The notes: a model not told the origin generated them from the sequence alone. DNA of 64,000 bases from Acidimicrobiaceae bacterium (GCA_003151955.1 PLZB01000078.1:18597-82596), one strand, 5' to 3'; shown: positions 17,356 to 26,522, counted from the stretch's first letter. Numbers and translations are program-made.

Positions 17356-18015
17356 TCAGCTCCCGAGCCGTTGGCGGAGCTCGAGGTAGACCCGGGGGCC
17401 CACCAGGGCTTCGAGCTCCTCCGCCATCGACTCCACCACGGGCCGGTCCCCGACCAGGGCCCGGGTCCCCTCGGTGCAGCACCAGGCCATCGTCTCCCCC
17501 TCGGCTCCCCAGTCGGCCCGGGTCCAGGCCCGGACCGTGGCCACCTCTGGCCCCTCCCCGGGACCCTCCTCCCAGTCGACCTTGAGGGGGAGCTGCCAGC
17601 AGACCGAGGGCTTCAGGTCGATGGGGGACTCCCCGGTGTCGAGAGCCGAGAGGTGGAGGGCGCAGCCCGCCCCCCCGGCGAAGCCGACCCGGTTCAGGAA
17701 GATGCAGGCCCCCTCGACGATCCTGGTGCTCCCCCGGGCCGGGTCGGCGAAGACCCCGCCCTCGGCGGCCTCGGTCGCGAATTGGAACCGGGCCGGGTCC
17801 AAGGTGGCGGCGAAGGCCCCGATCCGCAGGGCCTCCTCCTCCCCGTCGAGGTCCGCCCCCACCGAGCAGCAGCCCTGGCCGGGACGGGCATCGGCCTCGG
17901 GGAGGATCCCGAGACAGCCCCGGCCCCAGATGCAGGTCCAATTGGAGGTGAGGAAGGCCCGGTCGAACCGCCAGGTCGTCTCCCCGTCGGGGATCTCGGT
18001 GAACCGGGCGTCCAT
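17356..18015 (-). CDS. Conserved hypothetical cysteine-rich protein
   Basis: A 219-residue protein with many ordered cysteines: WTCIWGRGCLG, GQGCCSVGA, GACIFLNRVGFAGGAGCAL, SVCWQL and WCCTEGT. The pattern recalls proteins thought to carry a metal or Fe-S centre (YkgJ/DUF3109-like), and homologues with GACIFLNR...GCALH are, to my knowledge, common in actinobacteria without a known function. There is no signal peptide or membrane segment. It lies between the P450 operon and a secreted repeat protein and appears to be a single-gene unit. Confidence 0.7.
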   Translation of the reverse strand: MDARFTEIPDGETTWRFDRAFLTSNWTCIWGRGCLGILPEADARPGQGCCSVGADLDGEEEALRIGAFAATLDPARFQFATEAAEGGVFADPARGSTRIVEGACIFLNRVGFAGGAGCALHLSALDTGESPIDLKPSVCWQLPLKVDWEEGPGEGPEVATVRAWTRADWGAEGETMAWCCTEGTRALVGDRPVVESMAEELEALVGPRVYLELRQRLGS

Positions 18016-18057
18016 GGGGGAAGCGTAGACAGATCGGCCCCGGCCGAGGTCAGGCGC

Positions 18058-19473
18058 TCAGGGGGTGGCGAAGGCGTAGACGGGCATGTCGTTGTAGGCG
18101 GGGGAGTCCTGGGGGAGGAAGGGCCCGTTGACGATGACCCCCATCTGGCCGTTGGGGGCGGGGCCGGCGTCGCCCTCGACGGTGATGACGGCCCCGTCCG
18201 GCCAGACCTGGGCCACGATCCCGACGTGGAAGGAGGTGGCTGTGGACGAGGGGCCGGTGCCGTAGAGGATGGCGTCGCCGGGGAGGACGGTGGCGTCGCC
18301 GGGGGTGAATTCGGAGGTGTGCTGCTGGGCCCAGACGTCGATGTCCCCGGTGAAGGCGTAGCGGGGGATGGGGATCCCCTCGTCCTCCCAGACCGAGGTG
18401 GCGAAGAGGGCGCACCAGGGCTCGCAGGGCCCGTAGGGGTTGCAGAAGTTCCCCGCGTCCTCCAGGGGGTCCCCCCCGACCTGGCCGGCGGCGTCGGCGA
18501 CGAGGGCGGCGGACCGGGGGCTCTCGGGGAGGGAGGGGGTGGAGAAGGAGACGTTCCAGTCGTCGGGGGAGAGGAGCCAGTAGCCCCCGCCGTCGGGGGT
18601 GGCCACGATGGCGGTCACGGGGGGGTCGGGGAGGGCGACCCCGTTGCCGTGGTAGCCGGCGTCGCCGAAGGTGAAGACACCCCCGTCGCCCGAGGCCAGC
18701 CAGTAGCCCTTCCCGTCGGGGGTGGACGCCATGGAGACCACGGAGTTGTTGAGGGGCTGGCCTCCCATCGACCCGTAGTAGCCGGCGTCGCCGAAGGCGA
18801 AGATCCCCCCGTCGAAGGCCACCAGCCAGTAGCCCTTCCCGTCGGGGGTGGCCGCCATCGCCACGATGGCCTGGTTGAGGGGGTGACCTCCCATCGATCC
18901 GAGGAAGGGGGCGTCGCCGAAGGCGAAGATCCCCCCGTCCGAGGCGACCAGCCAGTAGCCCCTCCCGTCCGGGGTGCTGGCCATCGCGGTGATGGGCAGG
19001 TTGAGGGGGTGGCCTCCCATCGAGCCGTGGAAGCCGGCGTCGCCGAAGGCGAAGATGCCGCCGTCGAGGGCTCCGAGCCAGTAGCCCTTCCCGTCGGGGG
19101 TGCCGGCCAGGGCCACCACGGGGGCGGTGAGGGGGAAGGAGCCGGCCGATCCCAGGTAGCCGGCGTCGCCGTAGGTGAAGACCCCGCCGTCGGCCGAGGC
19201 CAGCCAGTAGCCCTTCCCGTCGGGGGTGGCCGCCATGGCCGTGACGGGCTCGTTGAGGGTCAACGAGGCGGGGGAGCCGAAGTTCCCGGCATTGCCGTAG
19301 CCGGGGATCCCGGACCCGGTGTAGGCGTGGGGCCGGAGCCCGGCGGAGGTCACCGGGGCGGCGGCCCCGGCCGGGAGGGCGGCGGCGGCGCCGAGGAGGG
19401 CGGCGAGGAGGGCGGCGAGGAGGAGGCCCAGCCCGAGAAGGGGCACCGGCCTGCAGGGTCGGCTCCAGGACAT
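18058..19473 (-). CDS. Secreted repeat-propeller protein with CHAP-like C-terminal domain
   Basis: About 471 residues from the ATG at 19473, which has GGGGAGG ten bases upstream; starts at 19515 and 19617 are also open. A signal peptide (LLGLGLLLAALLAALLGAA...AGA) is followed by six or seven tandem repeats of about 42 residues. Each has a core TPDGKGYWLxxxDGGIFxFGDA and a GSMGGxPLN hinge, typical of Acidimicrobiia surface proteins. The C-terminal part (CNPYGPCEPWCALFATSVWE, then SFHVGIVAQVWPDG) looks like a CHAP/NlpC-type cysteine amidase with Cys and His in the right order. Peptidoglycan remodelling with a sugar-binding propeller is the inferred role. Confidence 0.8.
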   Translation of the reverse strand: MSWSRPCRPVPLLGLGLLLAALLAALLGAAAALPAGAAAPVTSAGLRPHAYTGSGIPGYGNAGNFGSPASLTLNEPVTAMAATPDGKGYWLASADGGVFTYGDAGYLGSAGSFPLTAPVVALAGTPDGKGYWLGALDGGIFAFGDAGFHGSMGGHPLNLPITAMASTPDGRGYWLVASDGGIFAFGDAPFLGSMGGHPLNQAIVAMAATPDGKGYWLVAFDGGIFAFGDAGYYGSMGGQPLNNSVVSMASTPDGKGYWLASGDGGVFTFGDAGYHGNGVALPDPPVTAIVATPDGGGYWLLSPDDWNVSFSTPSLPESPRSAALVADAAGQVGGDPLEDAGNFCNPYGPCEPWCALFATSVWEDEGIPIPRYAFTGDIDVWAQQHTSEFTPGDATVLPGDAILYGTGPSSTATSFHVGIVAQVWPDGAVITVEGDAGPAPNGQMGVIVNGPFLPQDSPAYNDMPVYAFATP

Positions 19474-19556
19474 GGCGGCCAGCCTCCCCGGCCCACCTGT
19501 GAACCACCTTGGCATACGAACAACATTGCGTGAAGAAACGACCACACTCCGTGGGA

Positions 19557-20462
19557 TCAGAGGCGGGCAAGCACCTCGGGCCAGCCCTCCCGGGCGCTCC
19601 GGAAGCGGGGGGACCAACCCGAGGCCTCGGTGAAGCGGCGGTTCGAGACCCGCTGGGAACGGGCCAGAACGGCGGCCCGTTTGCCGGCCAGCCGGGCCCC
19701 GCCGGCCGGGGCGATCCGGGGAAGGCCGACCCCGAGGGCCCGGGCCAGGCTGTCGAAGTACTCCCGGCGGGTCAGGGGCTCGTCGTCCCCGACGTTGTAG
19801 GTCCCGGCCGGGGCCCCGAGGGCGGCCACGACGGCTCCGGCGGCGTCGTCGGTGTGGAGGGAGGAGATGTAGCGCTCCGCTCCGAAGCCGGCGGCCAGCC
19901 GGCGGCGGACCAGGGAGACGGTGTCCCGGGTGGTGTGGCTGCCGGGCCCGTAGAAGGTGGCGAACCTGAGGACGACCCCCTGGGCTCCGCCGGCGGTGAC
20001 CCGGGCCGCGCTGGCCTCGGCCTCGAGGGCGGTGGCGAGGTTGGCCACCGCATCGATCGGGCTCCCCTCGTCGAGCCAGTCGTCCCCGCCGTCGGCGTAG
20101 AGGAATGCGATCGACTCCTGGACGTAGCGGTCCGCCCCCGCTTCCAGGGCGGCCCCGGCCAGGTTCCGGGCCGCCTCCGTCCGGAGCCGGTCGTTCTCGG
20201 CCCAGGCCCTGGGGAGGGCCATCTTCGAGGTCCTGGGGATGTGGGTGGCCAGGTTGCAGACCACCTCGTGGCCGACCACGGCCCGGCTGACGGCCCCGGC
20301 GTCGAAGAGGTCCAGATCGACGGCCCGGGCCCCGAGTCCCTCGACCAGGGCCACCCCGGCGGGGGAGCGGGTGGCGGCCGTCACCTCGTGGCCGGCCCCC
20401 AGGAGCCGGGGGAGGACCCCCCGACCCAGGACGCCGGTCGCCCCGGCCACGAAGATCCTCAT
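19557..20462 (-). CDS. NAD-dependent epimerase/dehydratase (extended SDR)
   Basis: A 301-residue protein with Rossmann motif GATGVLGRGVLPRLL at residue 7 and TYNVGDDEPLTRREYFDSLA in the substrate domain. In place of the usual YxxxK it reads SIAFLYADGGDDWLDE, so classical catalysis is uncertain; many atypical SDRs bind NAD(P) for sensing or reduction. Its start overlaps the stop of an Rrf2-type regulator (ATGA). Rrf2 plus SDR pairs occur elsewhere in actinobacteria, where the regulator controls the SDR. Confidence 0.82.
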   Translation of the reverse strand: MRIFVAGATGVLGRGVLPRLLGAGHEVTAATRSPAGVALVEGLGARAVDLDLFDAGAVSRAVVGHEVVCNLATHIPRTSKMALPRAWAENDRLRTEAARNLAGAALEAGADRYVQESIAFLYADGGDDWLDEGSPIDAVANLATALEAEASAARVTAGGAQGVVLRFATFYGPGSHTTRDTVSLVRRRLAAGFGAERYISSLHTDDAAGAVVAALGAPAGTYNVGDDEPLTRREYFDSLARALGVGLPRIAPAGGARLAGKRAAVLARSQRVSNRRFTEASGWSPRFRSAREGWPEVLARL

Positions 20463-20924
20463 CTGACCACCTCCTCCATCCAGGCGGCCGAACGGGCCGC
20501 CACTCCAGGGTCGATGTCGGTCAGGACCCCGGCCTGGAGGTCGGCCAGGGTCCTGGCCCTGAGCACCGACCGCCAGGCCTCCTCGGCCGCCCCCATGGCC
20601 CGGGCGATCCCGCAGGCGACGGGGTAGCAGTCCGGTCCCCCGGACGCTGGTCCCCGCCGCCGGATCTCCGTGCAGCGGAAGGCGCTGTCAGCACCCTCAA
20701 GGGCTTCGACCACCTCGAGGAGGGTGATCCGGGCCGGGGACCGGGCCAGCCGGTAGCCGCCCCGGGGCCCGGGGGTGGAGGTCACGATCCCGGCCGCGGC
20801 CAGCGCCTGGAGGTGCTTGGCCAGGTAGGCCGGGGGGACCTCGTGGAACTCGGCCAGCCGGGCGGCCGGGAGGGAGGCTCCCGGGGGAAGGACCCCCAGG
20901 AGGCTGCAGCTCCCCCATCCTCAC
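20459..20924 (-). pseudogene. Rrf2-family regulator with N-terminal frameshift/deletion
   Basis: The frame from about 20905 to 20459 carries most of an Rrf2 winged-helix protein: SLPAARLAEFHEVPPAYLAK, GIVTSTPGPRGGYRLARSP, ITLLEVVEALEG and FRCTEIRRRGPA. No ATG or GTG exists in this frame before 20785, which is inside the DNA-binding domain, and a TGA closes it upstream. The expected beginning VRMGE is present from a GTG at 20924 but in another frame. A deletion of roughly a dozen bases after VRMGE would explain this. One Cys (FRCTEI) of a possible Fe-S site is present. It could be a true pseudogene, an assembly error, or a protein using a CTG start. Confidence 0.6.
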
Positions 20925-20942
20925 GATCCCGACCCCATGAAT

Positions 20943-20961
20943 ACGGACAGTAGATGTCCGT
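20943..20961. promoter_or_regulatory. Palindrome between rrf2-like gene and GNAT gene
   Basis: Perfect seven-base arms ACGGACA-N5-TGTCCGT, 19 bp upstream of the GTG of the Rrf2-like gene and 28 bp upstream of the divergent acetyltransferase. Its position suits autoregulation by the Rrf2 protein. Confidence 0.6.
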
Positions 20962-20988
20962 GATAGGGCTTGGCCAGGGCCTCGTAGG

Positions 20989-21642
20989 ATGGCCGGGGTG
21001 ACCCCGGGCCCCCCCTCCCCGACCCTCCAGGGCGAGCTCGTCCGGTTGGAGCCCCTCGACCGTCGACACCTCCCCGGGCTCCTCGCCGCCGCCACCGAGG
21101 ACCGGGCCCACTTCGGGTTCACCCCCGTCCCGGACGGCCGGGCCGGCCTCGAGGCCTACCTGGAACGGGCCGAGGCCGGACGCCGGGAGGGGAGCATGGT
21201 CCCCTTCGCCACGGTCGGGGCTGCCGACGGCCGGGTCCTCGGCTCCACCCGCTTCGCCTGCGTCGAGCGGTGGGACTGGCCCCCGGGCCACCCCCAGGCC
21301 GGCCGGTCGGGTCCTGACGTGGTCGAGATCGGGTTCACCTGGCTGGCCGGCTCCGCCCTGCGGAGCGGGGCCAACCTGGAGGCCAAGCTCCTCATGCTCG
21401 CCCATGCCTTCGAGACCTGGGAGGTCCACCGGGTCCGGTTCCGGACCGACCGCCGCAACGAGCGGTCCCGGCTGGCCATCGAGGGGCTCGGGGCCGGCCT
21501 CGACGGGATCCTCCGGGCCGACCTCCCCGGCGCCGACGGGACGGTCCGGGACTCGGCCTACTTCTCCATCCTGGCCGTCGACTGGCCCCGGGCCAGGTCC
21601 ACCATCAGGGCCCGGCTCGACCGGCGGGCCCCGGCCGGCTGA
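20989..21642 (+). CDS. GNAT-family N-acetyltransferase (RimJ/RimL type)
   Basis: A 217-residue single-domain acetyltransferase. Typical parts are GELVRLEPLDRRHLPGLLAA at the start, VLGSTRFACVER, EIGFTWLAGSALRSGANLEA (acetyl-CoA-binding loop region) and VHRVRFRTDRRNERSRLAIE, the usual RimJ/RimL ending. It transfers acetyl from acetyl-CoA to an amine, substrate unknown. The gene is divergent from the Rrf2/epimerase pair across a palindrome. Its 3' end overlaps the convergent methyltransferase by 38 bp. Confidence 0.87.
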   Translation: MAGVTPGPPSPTLQGELVRLEPLDRRHLPGLLAAATEDRAHFGFTPVPDGRAGLEAYLERAEAGRREGSMVPFATVGAADGRVLGSTRFACVERWDWPPGHPQAGRSGPDVVEIGFTWLAGSALRSGANLEAKLLMLAHAFETWEVHRVRFRTDRRNERSRLAIEGLGAGLDGILRADLPGADGTVRDSAYFSILAVDWPRARSTIRARLDRRAPAG

Positions 21643-22444
21643 GGGCTCTAGCTCCCCCGGTGCCGTCCTCGGGTTCGGTGTCGACGGCGTCGATGGGCTT
21701 GCGGCCCGTCAGCCAGTAGCAGGTTCCCGGGGGCCGGAGGTCGTCGGGGAGGGTGGTGAGCTCCTCGAAGCCGAGCTTCTCGAGCATGGCGGTGGCCTCC
21801 CGGGCCGGGACGATGGCGCCCAGCCAGGTGTCGACGTCGCCGCGGACCCGGAGCAGCCGGACCGCCTTGAGCCCGGCCCCGACCCCGACCCGGAGGAAGC
21901 GGGGGAGGGCACGGAGGAGGGCCTGGCCGGTGGTGTCGCTGCCGGTGCGGAGCTGGACCTGGAAGGTGCCCCCCGGCTTCAGGACCCGCCAGGTCTCGGT
22001 GAGGTAGGCGCCGATGACGGAGGCTCGGGGAATTCTGGGGAAGGCCTCGTAGGAGAGGACGTGGTCGACGGAGGAGCGCTCGACGTCGGCCAGGGAGGAG
22101 CCGTCGCCGACGAGCCAGGTGGCCTCGACGGGGCAGTGCTCCCGGCCGAGGTCGACCAGGGCGGGGGAGATGTCGAGGCCCCAGACCTCCCCGAAGCGGT
22201 CGGTGAGGCCGGGGAGGAGACGCCCGACCCCGCAGCCGATCTCGAGGACCCGGAGGCCGGCCGGGTCGACGCCGAGTGAGTCCAGGGCCGGGTCGACCAG
22301 GGTGGCGACCAGCTCCTGGCCCCGGGCGTAGAAGTCGTCATAGGTCCAGTTCCGCCGGCTGGGGTCGATGGCCGTCAGGGGGTCGGCGGCGGCCCGGGTC
22401 TCCCAGTCCTTGCGCATCGACACGACACTCCGGGAGCGCGCCAC
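21605..22444 (-). CDS. Class I SAM-dependent methyltransferase
   Basis: A protein of up to 279 residues (an internal ATG at 22417 gives 270). Motif I is VLEIGCGVGRLLPGL, followed by VWGLDISPALVDLGRE and VDHVLSYEAFPRIP, then WRVLKPGGTFQVQLR, the standard small-molecule methyltransferase core. The last about 30 residues are low complexity and overlap the convergent GNAT gene. The substrate is not predictable from the sequence. Confidence 0.83.
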   Translation of the reverse strand: MARSRSVVSMRKDWETRAAADPLTAIDPSRRNWTYDDFYARGQELVATLVDPALDSLGVDPAGLRVLEIGCGVGRLLPGLTDRFGEVWGLDISPALVDLGREHCPVEATWLVGDGSSLADVERSSVDHVLSYEAFPRIPRASVIGAYLTETWRVLKPGGTFQVQLRTGSDTTGQALLRALPRFLRVGVGAGLKAVRLLRVRGDVDTWLGAIVPAREATAMLEKLGFEELTTLPDDLRPPGTCYWLTGRKPIDAVDTEPEDGTGGARALSRPGPAGRAGP

Positions 22445-22453
22445 GGGGTGACC

Positions 22454-24700
22454 CTACTGCCGGGCCCGGCGGGACGAGGAGCCCGGCTGGACCTGGTGCT
22501 GGGACGGGGTGGTCGTCACCGACGTCGAGGTGGTCGTCGGGTCCGGGGTGGTGGTGGTGGAGGACGAGCCGGTGGTCGTAGTGGTCGTCGTCGTGGAGGA
22601 GGTGGTGGTGGTCGAGGTCTCCAGGGGCACGATCTCCCAGATCCCGCTCAGGCAGTCGGCCGGTTGGGAGGCGGTGACGACCTCGACGCCGGGGTCACCC
22701 ACGAGGGGGGAGACGGGGAGCTCGGCGGCGGTCTCCAGGCAGGTGGCGGCGGGGTCGTCGGTGGTGAACCCGGTGAGCTGGCCGTCGGGCTCCCCGATGG
22801 TCCCGGGGAGGTCCGTGGACCGGACGGGACGGAGGCCGACGAGCTGCCCCTGCCAGGTTCCCCGGTAGGTGGGGGCGGAGGGGACGGAGGTGGTAGTCGA
22901 GGAGGAGGTTGTCGAGGAGGTGGTCGCCGTAGGTCCCGGCCCCCCGCCGAGCTCCTTCGTGGCCGGGGCGTGACCGAGGAGGGCCCCGAGCATGGCCGGG
23001 TTGTTGCCGTCCATCCCGAGGGCCCAGATCCCGAGGCCCCGGAGGCCGTAGGAGGAGGCCAGGTCGGCCTTCAAGGTGAGGGAGGTGGGGTTGTCGAACC
23101 AGGTCTGGTGCCACTGGGTCCCGATCTGGTACGAGGTCCAGGCCGTCTGGCTGGTGGGGTCCCAGTAGACGGGATTGCCGGCCCCGGCGATCACGGAGTA
23201 GCTGAGGGGGGTCGGCCCGCCCGTGGCCGGGTCCCCGAGCCCGGGGCCGGCCGTGGGCCAGTCGTAGCCGTAGTAGGGGACCCCCAGGACCACCTTGGTC
23301 GGGGGGACGAGGGCGGTGTACTCCTGGGCGGCCATGTCGTCGGTGAACCCGGGTCCGCCCGAGAGCCCGGCCGTCGGGGAGGGGGCGGCCGGGTCGTTCA
23401 TGTCGTAGGCCATGACGAAGAAGGCGTCCACGCTCCCGGCCAGGCCGGCGATGTCGTAGAACCCGGTGGGGTCGCCGGCCGAGGAGGCGTAGGTGGCCAT
23501 CGTCACCTGCCAGTGCCGGTCGGCCAGGTGGACGGTGGCCGAGAGCTGGGCCATCAGCCGGTCCAGGCCGGCCTGGTCCCCGGGACCCTTCCCCTCGAAG
23601 TCGATGTTGACGCCGTCGAGGTTCTTGGCCTCGAGGAGGGCCACCAACTCGCCACCGAGCTTCGTCCCGGCCTGGGGGTTGGCGGCCAACTCGTTCAGGG
23701 CCCCCTGGTCGAAGCAGCTGGCGGTGAGGACGACCCGGTCCCCGGCCTGATGGGAGCGGGTGATGAGGTCGGTCAGGGCCTGGCTCTGGTAGCCGACCCA
23801 GCCCGACCCGCTGTGGGCGATGGTCCCGTCGGCGTTCACGTCGAGGCTGAAGTAGGCCAGGGTCGAGAGGTCGGCAACGTTGAACTGGGCGGCCTTGGCG
23901 AGAGTCCAGTAGGGGGCGTAGCCGAAGATCTCGTGGGCGGAGAGGGACGGGGCGTCGGCCAGGGAGGGAGGGGCCGGTTCCGGGGGGGCGGTGGCGGCCG
24001 GGAGGTTCAGGACGGCCGGGGTCTGGCTGGCCAGGGCATCGGCCACGTGGCCCATCCCCGTGGCCCCCAGGCCGGTCGGGGCGTGGTGGTGGATCTTCTG
24101 GTGGGAGGCCAGGGCCGAGCCAGGGGAGGCGGCCAGGGTCACCGCCCCGGCCCCGCCGGCGACGGCCACGACGGCGACAACCAGGGAGAGAATGGGGACG
24201 GGCCGGGCCAGTCGCCGGGGCCGGCCCCGGGCGTGCCGCCCGGCCCGGCGCCGGGCCGTCTGGCGGGCATGGCGGGGCCCGGTGGCCGGGTGGGGGACGC
24301 TCCCGGTCGGGGCCGGGTCGGGAGGGGGGGAAGCACCGGGGAGCAGGGGGTCGAGCTGGGAGGGCCAGAGCCAGTCGGCGGTCTCCAGGGCGGCGAGGAA
24401 CACCGAGAGCTCGGCCACCGGCACCATGAAGCCGTGGGTCCGACCGGCGACGGTGACCTCGAGGAGTTGGCGGTCCCGGCCGTCGGGCCCGACAGCGGTC
24501 CGGTCGGCGCTGAGACCGTCGATCTCGTCCCAGGCCCAGGTCCGGGCCCTCCGGAGGGTGCCGTCGAGGACGGACAGCCCTCCCGGGTCGGCCTCGAGGC
24601 CGACCCCGGCTACGAGGAGGGGACCTGCCTCGGTGGTCCCGGTCAGGTGGAGCCCCGTCAGGCGGGCGGTGGAAGGCGCTGTCAGCGCGGGGGAGGTCAT
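22454..24700 (-). CDS. Membrane-anchored GH18 (YaaH/chitinase-like) protein
   Basis: A 748-residue protein in four parts. Residues 1-110 form a small cytoplasmic domain that looks PH-like (GLEADPGGLSVLDGTLR...WDEIDGLSAD). A basic stretch and one transmembrane helix follow (VPILSLVVAVVAVAGGAGAVTL, about 170-195). A GH18 TIM barrel comes next, with the catalytic signature LDGVNIDFEGKG (DxxDxE), FFVMAYDMND and VVLGVPYYGYDW. A C-terminal tail is very rich in Thr/Ser. The glycosidase domain would face outward, acting on peptidoglycan or chitin-like glycans; an inactive binding role is possible. The cytoplasmic domain is unusual for this family. Confidence 0.82.
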   Translation of the reverse strand: MTSPALTAPSTARLTGLHLTGTTEAGPLLVAGVGLEADPGGLSVLDGTLRRARTWAWDEIDGLSADRTAVGPDGRDRQLLEVTVAGRTHGFMVPVAELSVFLAALETADWLWPSQLDPLLPGASPPPDPAPTGSVPHPATGPRHARQTARRRAGRHARGRPRRLARPVPILSLVVAVVAVAGGAGAVTLAASPGSALASHQKIHHHAPTGLGATGMGHVADALASQTPAVLNLPAATAPPEPAPPSLADAPSLSAHEIFGYAPYWTLAKAAQFNVADLSTLAYFSLDVNADGTIAHSGSGWVGYQSQALTDLITRSHQAGDRVVLTASCFDQGALNELAANPQAGTKLGGELVALLEAKNLDGVNIDFEGKGPGDQAGLDRLMAQLSATVHLADRHWQVTMATYASSAGDPTGFYDIAGLAGSVDAFFVMAYDMNDPAAPSPTAGLSGGPGFTDDMAAQEYTALVPPTKVVLGVPYYGYDWPTAGPGLGDPATGGPTPLSYSVIAGAGNPVYWDPTSQTAWTSYQIGTQWHQTWFDNPTSLTLKADLASSYGLRGLGIWALGMDGNNPAMLGALLGHAPATKELGGGPGPTATTSSTTSSSTTTSVPSAPTYRGTWQGQLVGLRPVRSTDLPGTIGEPDGQLTGFTTDDPAATCLETAAELPVSPLVGDPGVEVVTASQPADCLSGIWEIVPLETSTTTTSSTTTTTTTTGSSSTTTTPDPTTTSTSVTTTPSQHQVQPGSSSRRARQ

Positions 24701-24988
24701 GAATGGTCGGTTGGTTCCCAGGTCACCTCGGGAGCCGTGCCGACGGTGTCCTGCGCTGTGACCAGTGTGGTGGATGTGGCAGCTGTTGACAAGGGGAGGG
24801 GATGGCAGCACTCTCCGTGGTTTGGCCAAGACACCGGGCACCCAGGGTACCAAGTGCTGTCGTTCCCGGGTGGCGAGGTAGCCTGAACCGGCACAGTTCG
24901 CGACGGGGAGGTCCGGGCGGCGGTCGGGATGGGGATCGTCGGGCCGGGCCGGGCCGGGTTGTAGTCTGCCCGAGCCGGTGGGAGGAAC

Positions 24989-26074
24989 ATGAGGCGACAG
25001 GCCGACGTGATCTTCGTCGAAGGATTCAGGTTGCTCCTGGTCATCGCCGGTGCCGTCGCGGGCCTGGCCATCGGGAACCAGCACGGGACGGAGACCTCGG
25101 CCCCCGTCGTCGGCGTCTTCCTCGGTGCCCTCGTCTTCTACGTGATCGGGGGGGTGGTGGGCCGGCTCCTCGACCGGGGCCTGCGGGGGGCGGTCAACGA
25201 GTTCCGGCGGATGCCGGCCGGCGAGGTGTTCGCCGCCTCGGTGGTGGGGACCACCGGACTCCTCCTCGGCCTCGTGGCCGGGCTCCCCCTCATCGCCCTG
25301 GTCCACTCGAGCATCGACTACCCGGTGGTCGCCCTCTTCGGCTGGATCCTCTGCGTCTTCGGCGCCCGACTCGGGGTGGCGAAGGGCCACGACCTGACGA
25401 GGGCCGCCGGTCTCTCCCACCTCCTCGAGCCCTCCACCGATCCGCCCCCGGGCTCGGCCCTCCTGGTCGACACCTCGGTCGTCCTGGACCGCTATCTCCT
25501 GGTCCTGGGTCGGTCGGGTCTCCTCATGGGGGGCATCGTCGTGCCCCGGTTCGTCGTCGACGAGGTCCGTACCCTGGTCGAGAGCCCGGACCCGGTCTCC
25601 TCCCGGCGGGCCCGGAGGGGGCTCGAGGTTATCGAGGCGCTGCGGGCCTCCGGGGTCGAGGTGCGGCTCACCGAGGAGGAGGTCCCCGAGGTCGAGGGGA
25701 CGGCGGCCAAGACCCTCCTGCTGGCCCACCGGCTCGGCCTGCGACTGGCAACCTGCTCGGGGGAGCTCGCCGACCAGGCCGCGGCCGAGGACCTGGCTGT
25801 TCTCGACCTCCGTCGGCTGACGACGGAGCTCACCCCCGACCATCCCCCCGGGGAGCGGCTCGTCATCGACCTCGTGAAGGAGGGCCGCCAGGCCGGCCAG
25901 GCCATCGGCTACCTGCCCGAGGGGGACATGGTCGTGGTCAACGACGCTCTCCACCTGGTGGGCACCGACGACGTCTCCGTGGTGGTCTCGTCCACCCGGC
26001 AGACGAGCCAGGGACTCCTGGTCTTCGCCCACCTCCCCGGGGCCGGATCCCCGCCGGAGAGCATCCCCGACTGA
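24989..26074 (+). CDS. YacL-like PIN-TRAM membrane protein
   Basis: A 361-residue protein with about four transmembrane helices in residues 10-135. A PIN nuclease domain follows, starting LLVDTSVVLDRYLL, with acidic residues in VVDEV, VEGTAAKTLLLA and LATCSGELADQAA. A TRAM RNA-binding domain ends it (GERLVIDLVKEGRQAGQAIG, DGDMVVV-like EGDMVVVNDA). This is the YacL/Mtb Rv3582-neighbour type of membrane PIN-TRAM protein, presumed RNase, target unknown. The ATG has GGGAGGAAC directly upstream. Confidence 0.88.
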   Translation: MRRQADVIFVEGFRLLLVIAGAVAGLAIGNQHGTETSAPVVGVFLGALVFYVIGGVVGRLLDRGLRGAVNEFRRMPAGEVFAASVVGTTGLLLGLVAGLPLIALVHSSIDYPVVALFGWILCVFGARLGVAKGHDLTRAAGLSHLLEPSTDPPPGSALLVDTSVVLDRYLLVLGRSGLLMGGIVVPRFVVDEVRTLVESPDPVSSRRARRGLEVIEALRASGVEVRLTEEEVPEVEGTAAKTLLLAHRLGLRLATCSGELADQAAAEDLAVLDLRRLTTELTPDHPPGERLVIDLVKEGRQAGQAIGYLPEGDMVVVNDALHLVGTDDVSVVVSSTRQTSQGLLVFAHLPGAGSPPESIPD

Positions 26075-26114
26075 TCCGATCGGCGCTCCCGGCGGCCCCG
26101 TGAGAGGAGAGCAG

Positions 26115-26501
26115 ATGTTCCTCGGACTCCGCACCGTCATCTACCCCGCTCCCGACCTGGCCCGGTCCAAGGCCTGGTTCACGGAGATCCTCGGCACAGC
26201 CCCCTACTTCGACGAGCCCTTCTACGTGGGCTTCAACGTCGAGGGCTACGAGCTGGCCCTCGACCCCGAGGGGGACCCGGCCCGGGGCCCGGTCACCTTC
26301 TGGGGGGTGGCCGACGCCGATGTGGCCCTGGCCCGGCTCCTCGAGGCCGGGGCGGAGCCCGGGAGCCCGGTGGCCGACGTGGGGGACGGGATCCGGGTGG
26401 CCACCGTCATCGAAGCAGGGGGGAGCGTCCTCGGGATCATCGAGAATCCCCACTTCGAGCTCATCCCGGACCACTCGCCGCCACGGGGCCCCGGTCGCTG
26501 A
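26115..26501 (+). CDS. VOC-family (glyoxalase-fold) protein
   Basis: About 128 residues starting at the ATG at 26115, chosen because AGAGGAGAG lies just upstream (a GTG at 26100 would include the ribosome site). It shows the paired beta-alpha-beta-beta-beta units of the vicinal oxygen chelate fold: TVIYPAPDLARSKAWFTEIL, ELALDPEGD, DADVALARLLEAGAEPG and VLGIIENPHFEL. The Glu in the last strand is a usual metal ligand. Function is not predictable; members include glyoxalases, dioxygenases and resistance proteins. Confidence 0.8.
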   Translation: MFLGLRTVIYPAPDLARSKAWFTEILGTAPYFDEPFYVGFNVEGYELALDPEGDPARGPVTFWGVADADVALARLLEAGAEPGSPVADVGDGIRVATVIEAGGSVLGIIENPHFELIPDHSPPRGPGR

Positions 26502-26522
26502 GCGCGGGGGCGGTCGGCTCGA

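Noticed and set aside
24701..26140. N-terminal 480-codon extension of the GH18 frame
   Set aside because: It runs antisense to the PIN-TRAM gene and has shadow composition; the ATG at 24700 begins the recognisable protein.
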